From Bryobacterales bacterium (GTDB lineage: Bacteria > Acidobacteriota > Terriglobia > Bryobacterales > Bryobacteraceae), in NCBI GenBank assembly GCA_016716385.1, contig JADJWL010000026.1, positions 1 through 64,000 of the forward strand: a stretch of 64,000 nt of DNA, read 5' to 3'. Positions 26,695-35,231 of this stretch are shown piece after piece. The translations under genes and the position numbers were made by a program. The notes beneath the pieces were generated by a model. The model had not been told where the DNA came from. It saw only the letters and a list, made by a program, of their open reading frames with translations, and did no database searches. How positions within the stretch are numbered: position 1 is the first letter of the stretch; every line of letters begins with the position of its first letter.

Positions 26695-27822
26695 CTAGTT
26701 CCGGCCGTACTTCCGGAAGATCTCCCGGAGCCTTCCGTGGGAGATCGCCTCTGCTTTTCCCCGAAAACCCGTCATGTCTTCCGCCGCGACCATCGCGTTG
26801 ACGATCGCTTCCTCCACTGACTCGACCGTTGCCGAAAACACCGGGTTCAAGTCATCGTTCGCCATCATCGTCAGCGTGGACAGCCCCGTCTCCTTGCCGG
26901 CACCCGCATTCGCCGTTGAAAACGCGATAAACAGGTCGCCCGAACCGTTCCCCGATGTCGCTCCGGTGCGCGCGAGGCCCATCGTCGCACGGCGCGCCAG
27001 GCGCTTCAACTGATGCGGCAAAAGCGGAGCGTCGGTGGCGATCACGATGATGATTGACCCCACATCCTCCCGCGTCCATTCCTCGCCTCGCGCGACCGGG
27101 GTCGTCACCGGAATCTCCGCGCCCACCGGCACGCCTCCAATCATCAACTGCTGCCGCGCGCCGCAGTTGCACTGGACCAATGCCCCGACCGTGTATGCGC
27201 CCGCTCTGCGCGACGCCGTGCCGATTCCGCCCTTGAAGCCGTAACAGCGCATGCCCGTGCCACCCCCGACATTGCCCTCCGGCACCACGCCTCCGCGCGC
27301 GCTCTCGAGTGCCTTGTACACGTGCTCCGGCTCGACGTGAAACCCGTTTGTGTCGTTCAGGTAGCCGTCGTACGTTTCGGCCACAATAGGTAGCGCGAAA
27401 AACGCTGTTCCCCGCTGGTTCGTCCCCGGGCGGGACCCACCAGCCACCAGCCAGCGGATGTAGGCGTCTCGTACCACCCCCACGCTGTGCGTGTTCGTAA
27501 TCATCACCGGTCCATCCACGAGGCCGGATTCCTCGACCCAGGCAGTGCCCGTCATCTCCCCGTTGCCGTTGAGCGAAAACCAGCCGCCGAACGCGGGGTC
27601 GCGATTCTCCTTGCCCCGCGGCCAGATTGCCGTGACACCCGTGCGGACGATGGCCGTGCCGTCGCGAATGATCGTCTCGTGACCGACCGTGACGCCGGCG
27701 ACATCGGTAATCGCGTTGAAGGGGCCGGGGTCACCGGAGAAGCGGGCGCCGAGTTCCCGAGCGCGCGGTTTCGTCTGAGCGCAGAGAGCGGCGGCGATGA
27801 GCAGGAAGGTCGCGAGTTTCAT
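26695..27822 (-). CDS. P1-family (DmpA/S58-type) peptidase, secreted
   Basis: A 375-residue protein starting MKLATFLLIAAALCAQ, a signal peptide. The P1 peptidases (DmpA, beta-peptidyl aminopeptidase) are N-terminal-nucleophile hydrolases that cut themselves before a Ser; here the motif SGNGSGDLFIAFSTAN near residue 290 holds that Gly-Ser bond. FNAITDVAGVTVGHETI at the N-terminus and GRARRGGVVPEGNVGGGTG-like sequence in the middle are also family-typical. The frame extends upstream to 28206, but that part is a shadow of the divergent DUF1080 gene. Its stop lies only 15 bp from the tRNA-Phe fragment, so it is the first chromosomal gene outside the island. Confidence 0.88.
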   Translation of the reverse strand: MKLATFLLIAAALCAQTKPRARELGARFSGDPGPFNAITDVAGVTVGHETIIRDGTAIVRTGVTAIWPRGKENRDPAFGGWFSLNGNGEMTGTAWVEESGLVDGPVMITNTHSVGVVRDAYIRWLVAGGSRPGTNQRGTAFFALPIVAETYDGYLNDTNGFHVEPEHVYKALESARGGVVPEGNVGGGTGMRCYGFKGGIGTASRRAGAYTVGALVQCNCGARQQLMIGGVPVGAEIPVTTPVARGEEWTREDVGSIIIVIATDAPLLPHQLKRLARRATMGLARTGATSGNGSGDLFIAFSTANAGAGKETGLSTLTMMANDDLNPVFSATVESVEEAIVNAMVAAEDMTGFRGKAEAISHGRLREIFRKYGRN

Positions 27823-27867
27823 GCCCTGATAGTACATGGCCCCGATCGTCCATGGCATGATGGGCTC

Positions 27868-28494
27868 ATGCGAGTGCTCCTGGCGATGATGCTGGCCGCC
27901 GGCCTGGCCGGCGCGGCCGAGTGGCGGCAGTTGTTCTCCGGCAAGAACCTCGACGGCTGGCGCATGACCGGACCGGGCCGCTTCGAAATCGAGGACGGCA
28001 CGCTCAAGACCGCGGGCGGCATGGGTCTGCTGTGGTACACGCGCGAGCAGTTCGGCGACTGCACGATTCGCGCTGTCTTCAAGACCACCGGACCGCGCGA
28101 CAACTCCGGTGTCTTCATCCGCCTGCCGGAGGAACCTTCCGACCCCTGGTACGCCGTCCACAATGGCTACGAAGTGCAGATCGCGGAGGGCGGCGACGAC
28201 TGGCATTCCACCGGAGCGCTGTATTCCATCGCCAAGGTGTCGGCGCGTGCGCAGAAGCCGGCGGGCGAATGGAACACCATGGAGATCACGCTACGCGGTC
28301 AAACCACAATCGTGCATCTCAACGGCGTCAAGGTGAACGAGTTTCACGGTGACGATCCTGTCCCGCCCCGCAAGGCATGGTCGGAGCCGGTGCGGGGTCC
28401 AAGGCCCGATCGAGGCTACATCGGATTGCAGAACCACGACGCCCAGTCCGTTGTCTATTTCAGAGAGATCTCGGTCAGCGCGGCGGCCCGTTGA
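27868..28494 (+). CDS. Secreted DUF1080 (3-keto-disaccharide hydrolase-like) protein
   Basis: A 208-residue protein with a signal peptide (MRVLLAMMLAAGLAGA), then the DUF1080 signature WRQLFSGKNLDGWRM and a concanavalin-like beta sandwich (DNSGVFIRLP, GYEVQI, GYIGLQNH). DUF1080 domains bind or cleave glycans, 3-keto-disaccharides in known cases. The ATG at 27868 is chosen because the signal peptide begins there. It diverges from the P1 peptidase with 45 bp between starts and overlaps the 3' end of the SMP-30 gene by 40 bp, tail to tail. Confidence 0.88.
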   Translation: MRVLLAMMLAAGLAGAAEWRQLFSGKNLDGWRMTGPGRFEIEDGTLKTAGGMGLLWYTREQFGDCTIRAVFKTTGPRDNSGVFIRLPEEPSDPWYAVHNGYEVQIAEGGDDWHSTGALYSIAKVSARAQKPAGEWNTMEITLRGQTTIVHLNGVKVNEFHGDDPVPPRKAWSEPVRGPRPDRGYIGLQNHDAQSVVYFREISVSAAAR

Positions 28495-29366
28495 GCCCGA
28501 CGTCGAACACGTGCACGGTTTGCGAGCCGGTGAGGGGTCACGTAGAGCTTTCCCTCGCGAAAACAAAGGTTCGAGACACGCTCGCCGCCCGCATCGTAGC
28601 TCTTGAGAAACTCGCCGTCCCGCGACACCACCTCGATCGAGCCCGCGGTGTAGTGCGTGATCCACAGCCGGCTGTGTTCGTCAAAGGCGATGCCGTCGAG
28701 GGGATGGGGCAGGAACTGCGCCAGTGCGCGGTGGTTTGCGACTTCGCCGCCCGGGCCGAAATCGAAAGCCGAGAGCCGTGAGAGATAACTTTCCACGTAA
28801 TACAGGCTCTTGCCGTCGGGCGTGATGGCGAGACCGTTTGGGAACGCCAGTCCGGTGAGCAGGCGTTCGAGTTTCCCGTTCGTCCGGAGGCGGTACAGCC
28901 CGCCAATGCGCTTCTGCGCGTTAGACCCCTTCGGATCGGTGAAGTAGATGTTGCCGTCGCGGTCGACGATGACGTCGTTCGGACCGTTCAGCGGCTTGCC
29001 TTCGAAGGTCTCGGCCAGCACCTCCATCCGCGTGCCCTCGGCGTTCACGCGCAGCAGGCGGCCGCCGTCCTGGTCACAGACCAGGACGCGATCCTGGTGG
29101 TCCACGCGCAGTCCGTTCGGCGCGCCGCGGTCGAGCGTGAACCAGACGCTGACGGTGCCGTCAGGGGTCATGCGCCCGATCGTCCCGCGGCGCAGGTAGT
29201 TCGTGAAGTAGAAGTTGCCTTTGCTGTCGAACGTGGGTCCCTCTGCAAACGCGACGCCGCCGATCAGCACGGTCTTCTTGCCCAGATTTGCGGGCAGCGG
29301 CGGCACCTCCTGCGGCAAAACAGGAAGCGAGAGGGCAAGCAGCAGGACAGCGCGAAGGATCGCCAT
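28455..29366 (-). CDS. SMP-30/gluconolactonase-family beta-propeller protein, secreted
   Basis: A 303-residue protein with a signal peptide (MAILRAVLLLALSLPVLPQ) and a six-bladed propeller: AFAEGPTFDSKGNFYFTN, PNGLRVDHQDRVLVCD, GPNDVIVDRDGNIYFTDP and FPNGLAITPDGKSLYYVES carry the metal-binding Glu, Asn and Asp pattern of gluconolactonases. The likely reaction is lactone hydrolysis in sugar metabolism; the substrate is unknown. The start follows the comEC stop by 27 bp, so it may end the minus-strand operon that begins at 35099. Confidence 0.88.
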   Translation of the reverse strand: MAILRAVLLLALSLPVLPQEVPPLPANLGKKTVLIGGVAFAEGPTFDSKGNFYFTNYLRRGTIGRMTPDGTVSVWFTLDRGAPNGLRVDHQDRVLVCDQDGGRLLRVNAEGTRMEVLAETFEGKPLNGPNDVIVDRDGNIYFTDPKGSNAQKRIGGLYRLRTNGKLERLLTGLAFPNGLAITPDGKSLYYVESYLSRLSAFDFGPGGEVANHRALAQFLPHPLDGIAFDEHSRLWITHYTAGSIEVVSRDGEFLKSYDAGGERVSNLCFREGKLYVTPHRLANRARVRRRAQRAAALTEISLK

Positions 29367-29393
29367 GCGGCTCAGTATACCCGGGTTGGGCGT

Positions 29394-31937
29394 CTATCGT
29401 TCGAACGCGGGCAGCGAACCGGTCCGCCTCCGCTTCCAGCGGTTCGCCTCCACATCGAGGCGGTGGCCGTCGGTGCGGATGGTGACCATCCCCAGTTCGT
29501 CCGTGCGGAGGACCGCAATTCCCTGGTCTGTTAGCCGCCTCAGGACGTCGGGGTGGGGATGTCCGTAGGGATTGGCGTGGCCCGCTGACACTAGCGCGAT
29601 CGCCGGACGCACCGCTGCCAGGAACGGATCGCTGGTCGATGTGCGGCTGCCGTGATGGGCCAGCTTCAGCACATCCGCCGGGGTTACGAGACCGGAACGC
29701 AGCAATCCCGTCTCGATGCGCCGTTCAATATCGCCTGGCAACAGGAACGCCCGCTCGCCGTACTGCAGCCGGATCACGAGTGACCCGTTGTTGGGCGAAA
29801 GGGACGCACCGCGGATGAGGGGCGGAGCCAGTACGTCCATTCGCACCGCGCCGAAATCGCGCCGGTCGCCGGCGTTGAGTGTGACCGCTAGGACGCCGCA
29901 TTCCGCCGCGGTCTCCAACAGTTCCTGCCACTGCCGGTATTGCGGAGAGGCGGGCGGTGGCGCCGCGCCGAGCCAGAGTTCTTTCGGGCGGAAGTTCCGC
30001 ACGAGCGCGGCTACACCGCCGATATGGTCCTGATCCGGGTGCGTGACAGCGATCCAGTCGACGCGCCGCATGGAGCGAGTCCACAGGTACGGAGCGACCA
30101 CATCCTCTCCCATATCCAACCTGGGCCGGGACTTCGGATCGAAGCTGCGCACGCCGCCGCCATCGACGAGAAGGATGCCGCCGCCGGGAAAAGCCGCCAG
30201 GAGTGCGTCGCCCTGTCCCACGTCGATGGCCGTCAGTTCCAGCCAACCCGGATCCACCCGCGGTGCGAACGGATGCCAGAGGATGACCGCGAGCAGGCCA
30301 GTGGCGATTCCGCGCGCAGCCCAGCGAACAGCCCGTCCCGCCTCCATCGTCACGGCCACGGCGACGATCGCACTTCCCATTGCCAGCCCCAGCCATAGCG
30401 GCGGATCCGGCACGCGCAGAACTGGCTCCCGCACGGCGTGCCAGTGCACGACGGACTGGCACAGGTCGAGCAGACGCGCCGCCATCCCCGCGGTCCACTC
30501 CCAACCGGTCGCGGACGAAAGGAACCCGAGGGGCACGATCGCGCTCATCAACGGGATGACGAACGCATTGGCGGTGAACCCCGACCACGAGAACCGGTGG
30601 AAATAGTACGCCATCGGCAATGCAAGCCCGGCCTGCAGGATCGCTGAACTGACAAGCAAGGCGCCAGTTGCCAGCGCGAAGCGAAGCGGCAACGCGACCA
30701 GAAATCCAGCGGCGCGAGGCGGGAGCCGTAGCGCCAGCGTCAACGTTTCGGCCAGTAGGCGCAGCTCGACCCGCCATTGGGCGACGCGAGGCGGCAGCCT
30801 CATGTCCCAACGGGCGAGCCACAGCCGGCGAAGTCCCGCACGGAACGGTTCCACGTGCACTTCGAGCCAGGGGAGCGCTACGGCGCCCAGCAGGCCGACG
30901 GCGAGAAACGAGAGCTGGAAGCTCGCCTCCAGGAGTTGCTCCGGGTCAGCGAGGAGGAACCCGAGCGCGATTGCGGCCAGTGCATTGACCAGGCGACGGC
31001 GCCTGTAGAAGATCTGCGTCGCGAGAAGGAGCGTCACCGCCGAGGCGGCGCGGACCACAGGGGTACCGAAACCGGTAATCCCCGCGTAAATCCACGCCGC
31101 GATGACCGTCACCAGCGTCGCCGCGGGTGGAGGGATCGACAGCGCGCGCAGCAGGATCAAGAAGAACAACGACAAGGCCCCGACGTGCGCGCCGGAGATC
31201 ACCAAGGCGTGAAACGTGCCGGTGGCGCGGAACTCGTCCGTCCAGACACGTTCCAGTTGCGACGCGTCTCCGAGCAGGATCGCGCGCAGCATCGCGGTCT
31301 GGAAGGGCGACGCGGCGTAGAGCCGGTCGATCCTGCGGCCGGCGGCGTCGCGAATGGCAAACAGCCCGGCACGCCAGCGTGTGCCGCAACGTTCTCCCGG
31401 CAAAGCGGCGGGCGGCGTCCGCGCCGTGACATTCCAGTAGATGTTCTGGCGGGCCAGGTGGCCGGCATAGTCAAATGCCCCTGGATTCCCAAAGTTCCGG
31501 GTCGGACGTGCCCGCCCCTCGAACTCGACGACCTGTCCGTAGCCCAGTTCCGGGAGGATCTCGTCCTGCGCCGGATACCGGGTGACCCGTGCCCGCGTCC
31601 CTGGTTCGATTTCGAGAACGAATTGCAGCCGGCCGTCACGCACCACCGACGGCTCCGCTACGCAGCCGTTGAACACGAGGATCTCGTCCCTGTCCGCGTC
31701 CAGGAAGGGCGGCGGGCCCGTCCGGGACGCCGTGCCGCGCCACGCCCCGGCGAGCGCCAGCGCGAGCAGACACAATAGCCCGGACCAGCGGCGCATCCCG
31801 CGGGCGAGGCAGAAGAGAGAAAGAAGAGAAAACGCCGCGATTCCCGCCAGCAGTTCTGCCCTCTCGAAAGCGGCGAACTGCGCGGCAAAAATTCCCGTGG
31901 CGATGGCAGCCAGCGGCGGAACCAGGGGTTCCCGCAC
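29394..31937 (-). CDS. comEC: ComEC/Rec2-type DNA-uptake channel
   Basis: An 847-residue membrane protein. The N-terminal part has DUF4131 sequence (TARTPPAALPGERCGTRWRA, HALVISGAHVGALS), followed by the multi-helix competence domain, and from about residue 565 a metallo-beta-lactamase-like domain with DVGQGDALL, VTHPDQDHIGG and LAHHGSRTS. ComEC carries single-stranded DNA across the inner membrane during transformation and the C-terminal domain is thought to degrade the other strand. The gene is full length. It follows the alpha/beta hydrolase gene with 13 bp between. Confidence 0.93.
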   Translation of the reverse strand: MREPLVPPLAAIATGIFAAQFAAFERAELLAGIAAFSLLSLFCLARGMRRWSGLLCLLALALAGAWRGTASRTGPPPFLDADRDEILVFNGCVAEPSVVRDGRLQFVLEIEPGTRARVTRYPAQDEILPELGYGQVVEFEGRARPTRNFGNPGAFDYAGHLARQNIYWNVTARTPPAALPGERCGTRWRAGLFAIRDAAGRRIDRLYAASPFQTAMLRAILLGDASQLERVWTDEFRATGTFHALVISGAHVGALSLFFLILLRALSIPPPAATLVTVIAAWIYAGITGFGTPVVRAASAVTLLLATQIFYRRRRLVNALAAIALGFLLADPEQLLEASFQLSFLAVGLLGAVALPWLEVHVEPFRAGLRRLWLARWDMRLPPRVAQWRVELRLLAETLTLALRLPPRAAGFLVALPLRFALATGALLVSSAILQAGLALPMAYYFHRFSWSGFTANAFVIPLMSAIVPLGFLSSATGWEWTAGMAARLLDLCQSVVHWHAVREPVLRVPDPPLWLGLAMGSAIVAVAVTMEAGRAVRWAARGIATGLLAVILWHPFAPRVDPGWLELTAIDVGQGDALLAAFPGGGILLVDGGGVRSFDPKSRPRLDMGEDVVAPYLWTRSMRRVDWIAVTHPDQDHIGGVAALVRNFRPKELWLGAAPPPASPQYRQWQELLETAAECGVLAVTLNAGDRRDFGAVRMDVLAPPLIRGASLSPNNGSLVIRLQYGERAFLLPGDIERRIETGLLRSGLVTPADVLKLAHHGSRTSTSDPFLAAVRPAIALVSAGHANPYGHPHPDVLRRLTDQGIAVLRTDELGMVTIRTDGHRLDVEANRWKRRRTGSLPAFER

Positions 31938-31950
31938 CGGGTTGTTCCGA

Positions 31951-32988
31951 TTATACGGTGCCGCCGCCTGCGCTTGGACGCCGCCGGTGAATTGCGATCA
32001 CTTCGCGTACGGCTTCCACGATCAATTCCGGTTCGTCAAGCTGGATCCAATGGGTCGATCTTTTGGCCAGTCTGTGCGCGCCCGCGGGCGACTGCGCTGC
32101 CAGGGCATCCTGGCGTGCGAGGCGGTGAGGCGAAGCATCCCCCGCGCTCAGCGTGATCAACGGTGCCGCCACTGGAGCGCCGTCGTCGATCGCCCCTACG
32201 GACTCGGGCAACTGCCGGAGATGCCCCGCCATCGTAACGAAGCTCTTCGGCTGGCACCAGTGGGCGCGGATCGGCGTCCACGTGGCTTCCGGCAGTTTCT
32301 GCAATTGGCCCAGAATCCGCTCAATAACCGACATTCCCGGCCCGCCGCTCGCGGCCAGACCGATCGACCGCGGCAGCCAGCGCGATCCGGCCATCATGCG
32401 CGCCAGAGCAAACCGCACCACGCCCAGCCGGGCTAGCAGCGCTCCCCACCGCGACAGCGCAACGCCGCCGGCCAGCATGCGCCGCTTGCGGGCGTCCATT
32501 GTGAGGAATTCTTCTGGATCGAGCGGGTCCACCAGCACCAGGCCGGCCACCACGTGCGGATACCGCTGGGCGAAGAGCCGGACAAGGATGCCGCCGAACG
32601 AGTGCCCGACCAGGACACAGGGTCCGGAATGGCCTGCGGCGTTGAGCAAGTCCATCAACTCCGCGGTGAGTTGTTCCGCCGTTCGTGGTTCCAGACGCGC
32701 GTCGCTCCATCCGTACCCCGCGCGATCGTAGCTGAGCACCTTCGAAAAGGCCGACACCCCTTCGCGGACGAAGTGCCAGCTAATGGATGACGACGCGATG
32801 CCGGACTCCAAGACAACCAGAGGCTCGCCGCTGCCCATCTCTTGCACGTGATAACGCCTGCCCTGCACCTCAACCAGCCGCCCAGGCGGTGGATAGCGCA
32901 GCGCGTCGGCTCGCGTTCCGCGGCGTTGATAGAGGACGCCCGCAATCACCGCAGCGAGCAGGATCCCACCGAGGATCAGAAAGATCAC
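31951..32988 (-). CDS. Alpha/beta hydrolase with an N-terminal membrane anchor
   Basis: A 345-residue protein. Residues 1-20 form a membrane segment; the fold then shows the oxyanion region VLESGIASSSISWHFV, the nucleophile elbow LVGHSFGG, the acid after VLVDPLDPEEF and a late His in KRSTHWIQL. It is a generic serine hydrolase; substrate not predictable. It lies 7 bp behind the ttcA-like gene and 13 bp before comEC, which suggests co-transcription. Confidence 0.88.
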   Translation of the reverse strand: MIFLILGGILLAAVIAGVLYQRRGTRADALRYPPPGRLVEVQGRRYHVQEMGSGEPLVVLESGIASSSISWHFVREGVSAFSKVLSYDRAGYGWSDARLEPRTAEQLTAELMDLLNAAGHSGPCVLVGHSFGGILVRLFAQRYPHVVAGLVLVDPLDPEEFLTMDARKRRMLAGGVALSRWGALLARLGVVRFALARMMAGSRWLPRSIGLAASGGPGMSVIERILGQLQKLPEATWTPIRAHWCQPKSFVTMAGHLRQLPESVGAIDDGAPVAAPLITLSAGDASPHRLARQDALAAQSPAGAHRLAKRSTHWIQLDEPELIVEAVREVIAIHRRRPSAGGGTV

Positions 32989-32995
32989 GGCGGGC

Positions 32996-33787
32996 TCACT
33001 CGGAGAGAATCGGAAACAGCTCCGGTTCGAGGGCGGGCGCGCGGTCGGAATCGAGATAGCGCGGGTCGAGCAACCTGCTCGGATCCAGATTGCCCATCGC
33101 GCTCAGCAGGTTCTCCTTGAGGTGCGGGTAATCGCCCTCAAGCGACGAGAACAGATCGCGCAACGAGCGCCGGACGGTGCCGGTACGCTGTGAGCAGCCG
33201 CACGGGATGACCGGTGCGCCGAGGGAGCCGGCAAACTGTGTCGTCAGGTCCTCGGTCACAAAGACCAGGGGCCGGATCAGCCGGAATTCTCCGTCGCGCG
33301 AATGGGTCACCGCGGGTAGGGCGCTCAGTTTGCCGGTAAACATGGCGTTCCGCAGCAGGGCTTCGCAGAAATCGTCCGCCGTATGCCCGAACGCGATCAC
33401 GTTCGCGCCCAGACCCTTGGCGACCTCGTACACCGCGCGCCGGCGGTAACGGCTGCACAGGTCACAACCATGGTCCGGCTTTTCGGCGAGCAGCCGGTGC
33501 GACGGGACATCGTGGAAGTACGTCCAGTCCACTCCGCGGCTTCGCAGGTACTCCCCTAACGGTTCGATAGGGCGGAGGAACTTGCCCTGCTCGATTGTGA
33601 ACGCGGCGACGGAAAACTCGATCGGCGCCTTGCGCGACAACGCCAGCAGAGTCTCCAGAAGCGTAAGAGAATCCTTACCGCCGGAAAGTGCGACGGCAAC
33701 CCGGTCGCCGTCGCGAATCATCTTGAAGCGGCGGATCGCTTCTCCGACCTTGCGCAGGATGGCTTTCGAGGGCTCCACTCCCGCCAA
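32996..33787 (-). CDS. TtcA-like tRNA thiolation PP-loop ATPase
   Basis: A 263-residue member of the TtcA/TilS superfamily. The PP-loop SGGKDS is at residues 35-40 and CDLC at 108-111 with another Cys pair in VIPCGCSQR; these Cys could bind the [4Fe-4S] cluster that TtcA uses to place a thiol on cytidine-32 of tRNA. AFGHTADDFCEALLRNAMFTGKL also matches that family. Length fits TtcA rather than TilS. It stands between the amidohydrolase (13 bp upstream) and the alpha/beta hydrolase in the same direction. Confidence 0.85.
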   Translation of the reverse strand: MAGVEPSKAILRKVGEAIRRFKMIRDGDRVAVALSGGKDSLTLLETLLALSRKAPIEFSVAAFTIEQGKFLRPIEPLGEYLRSRGVDWTYFHDVPSHRLLAEKPDHGCDLCSRYRRRAVYEVAKGLGANVIAFGHTADDFCEALLRNAMFTGKLSALPAVTHSRDGEFRLIRPLVFVTEDLTTQFAGSLGAPVIPCGCSQRTGTVRRSLRDLFSSLEGDYPHLKENLLSAMGNLDPSRLLDPRYLDSDRAPALEPELFPILSE

Positions 33788-33800
33788 TTGTAACAGGCGG

Positions 33801-35099
33801 TCAACGGCCGGCCGGGCGGCGGAGCCTTCCTGATGAGCGGGTAGCGTCCCAACGGGGATCGCCCTGAGCTTCGTATTTGCCCAACTTGTCCCAGGATTCC
33901 CGCGTGATGCCGTTCAGGTCCCAGATCACGTAGCCGTCCTGGACGGTGAGTTCACAGGTCAGCCGCTGCGTGCCGCTCATGCCCGCCCCCCAGGAGTCGA
34001 CAAAGCCGAAGCGGCCTTTCTCCAGGCGGAGCACGGCGATGTCGGCGATGGCGCCGGTGGAAAGATGTCCCAGCTCTTCGCGACGGATCGCGCGCGCCGC
34101 GTTCCAGGTGGAACGGAGGATGACGTCATCGACACTCATTCCCATATTCAGGAATTTCGACATCACGTTCGCCATGTCTTTCATGCCGGCCGTCATGCTG
34201 CCGGAATGAATATCGGTGGAGATAGTGTCCGGCGGGAAGCCCTGACGGACCGAGGGGACAGCCTGCCGGAACGCGAACGCCGCGCCGCCGTGGCCCACGT
34301 CGAACAGGACGCCTCGTTTGCGTGCGTCAGCCAGGTACGGCAGCAGGCGTCCGTTGCCGTCCAGCAGCGGGACGGGCAGGTAAAACGCATGCGTATAGAT
34401 GTCGCCGGGACGCAATTTCTCCAGCACAAGCTGCTGGAAGGGCCGTTCGGAACGGAACTGCCCAAAGTCGATCATGACCGGGATCTTGGCGAGAGTTCCT
34501 GCTTCGACGCCGCGTTCCACCGGCGTCCAGTCCGGTCCCCTGTAGTGGGCCACCTTGATGCCGATAATCGTATCCTTGTGCGCCAGGGCCAGTTGGGCGG
34601 CGGCCTTGGCGTCCATGTCGCTCACGTCCTGCTCTTCCTTGCCGCCGGTCATCCCCTTGCCTGCGATGTTCAGGAACACGAGGACACGGGCGCGTGCACG
34701 GTCGATGACCGTTTCTTTGAACTCGGCGAAATTGTGGCGTCCGGAAGAACCGGCATCAGCCATCGTCGTGACGCCGGTACGCGCGGCAAACGTGTCTGGA
34801 TAGATGCTCGCGCGGCCGCCGGCGAGCATCGTCCCATTGAGACCCATGAAGACGTGGGCGTGGATATCGATCAGTCCTGGCGTCACGTAAAGCCCCGCCA
34901 CGTTGACTGTCTTGTTCGCCTGGCCGGCGGCGATGTTCGCGGAGACAGCGGCAATGCGGCCGTCGCGAATCGCCACGTCGCGGACGGCGCTGAGCCCGTT
35001 CCTCGGGTCGATCACGTGGCCGCCCTTCAGCAGCAGATCGTAGGTGGGCTGGGCGCAGAGGCTCCCGGCCAACAGGAGAGTGAGTAAAGTCAACCTCAT
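33801..35099 (-). CDS. Amidohydrolase/deacetylase-family metallohydrolase, secreted
   Basis: A 432-residue protein with a signal peptide (MRLTLLTLLLAGSLCAQ) and a typical amidohydrolase layout: DLLLKGGHVIDPRNGL at the N-terminus, the metal-binding GLIDIHAHVF, AHYRGPDW in the middle and DTISTDIHSG with a late metal Asp region. The family includes N-acetylglucosamine deacetylase-like and dihydroorotase-like enzymes; the export signal is common among acidobacterial members. It is the first gene of the five-gene minus-strand run that ends with the SMP-30 gene. Confidence 0.86.
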   Translation of the reverse strand: MRLTLLTLLLAGSLCAQPTYDLLLKGGHVIDPRNGLSAVRDVAIRDGRIAAVSANIAAGQANKTVNVAGLYVTPGLIDIHAHVFMGLNGTMLAGGRASIYPDTFAARTGVTTMADAGSSGRHNFAEFKETVIDRARARVLVFLNIAGKGMTGGKEEQDVSDMDAKAAAQLALAHKDTIIGIKVAHYRGPDWTPVERGVEAGTLAKIPVMIDFGQFRSERPFQQLVLEKLRPGDIYTHAFYLPVPLLDGNGRLLPYLADARKRGVLFDVGHGGAAFAFRQAVPSVRQGFPPDTISTDIHSGSMTAGMKDMANVMSKFLNMGMSVDDVILRSTWNAARAIRREELGHLSTGAIADIAVLRLEKGRFGFVDSWGAGMSGTQRLTCELTVQDGYVIWDLNGITRESWDKLGKYEAQGDPRWDATRSSGRLRRPAGR

Positions 35100-35174
35100 G
35101 GTCTAGCCTCCATCTTACGCCGCATGCCGGGCACAAGGGACAGAGGCCGATCAGTTAAATATAATTAATTCTTC

Positions 35175-35223
35175 TTGACAGAAAATTGTCCTCCGTGATA
35201 GAAACCAGTCAACGAAAAGGAGG
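35175..35223 (+). promoter_or_regulatory. Probable promoter and strong ribosome site of the TonB receptor gene
   Basis: A perfect -35 box TTGACA at 35175-35180 is followed at 16 bases by GATAGA, a weak -10. The GACA...TGTC arms (35177-35180, 35187-35190) form a small inverted repeat that could be an operator. AAGGAGG at 35217-35223 stands 8 bases before the GTG at 35232 and decides that start. Confidence 0.55.
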
Positions 35224-35231
35224 TTTTTTTC

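Noticed and set aside
27487..27867. A 127-codon N-terminal extension of the DUF1080 gene
   Set aside because: The signal peptide begins at 27868 and the extension is antisense to the P1 peptidase.
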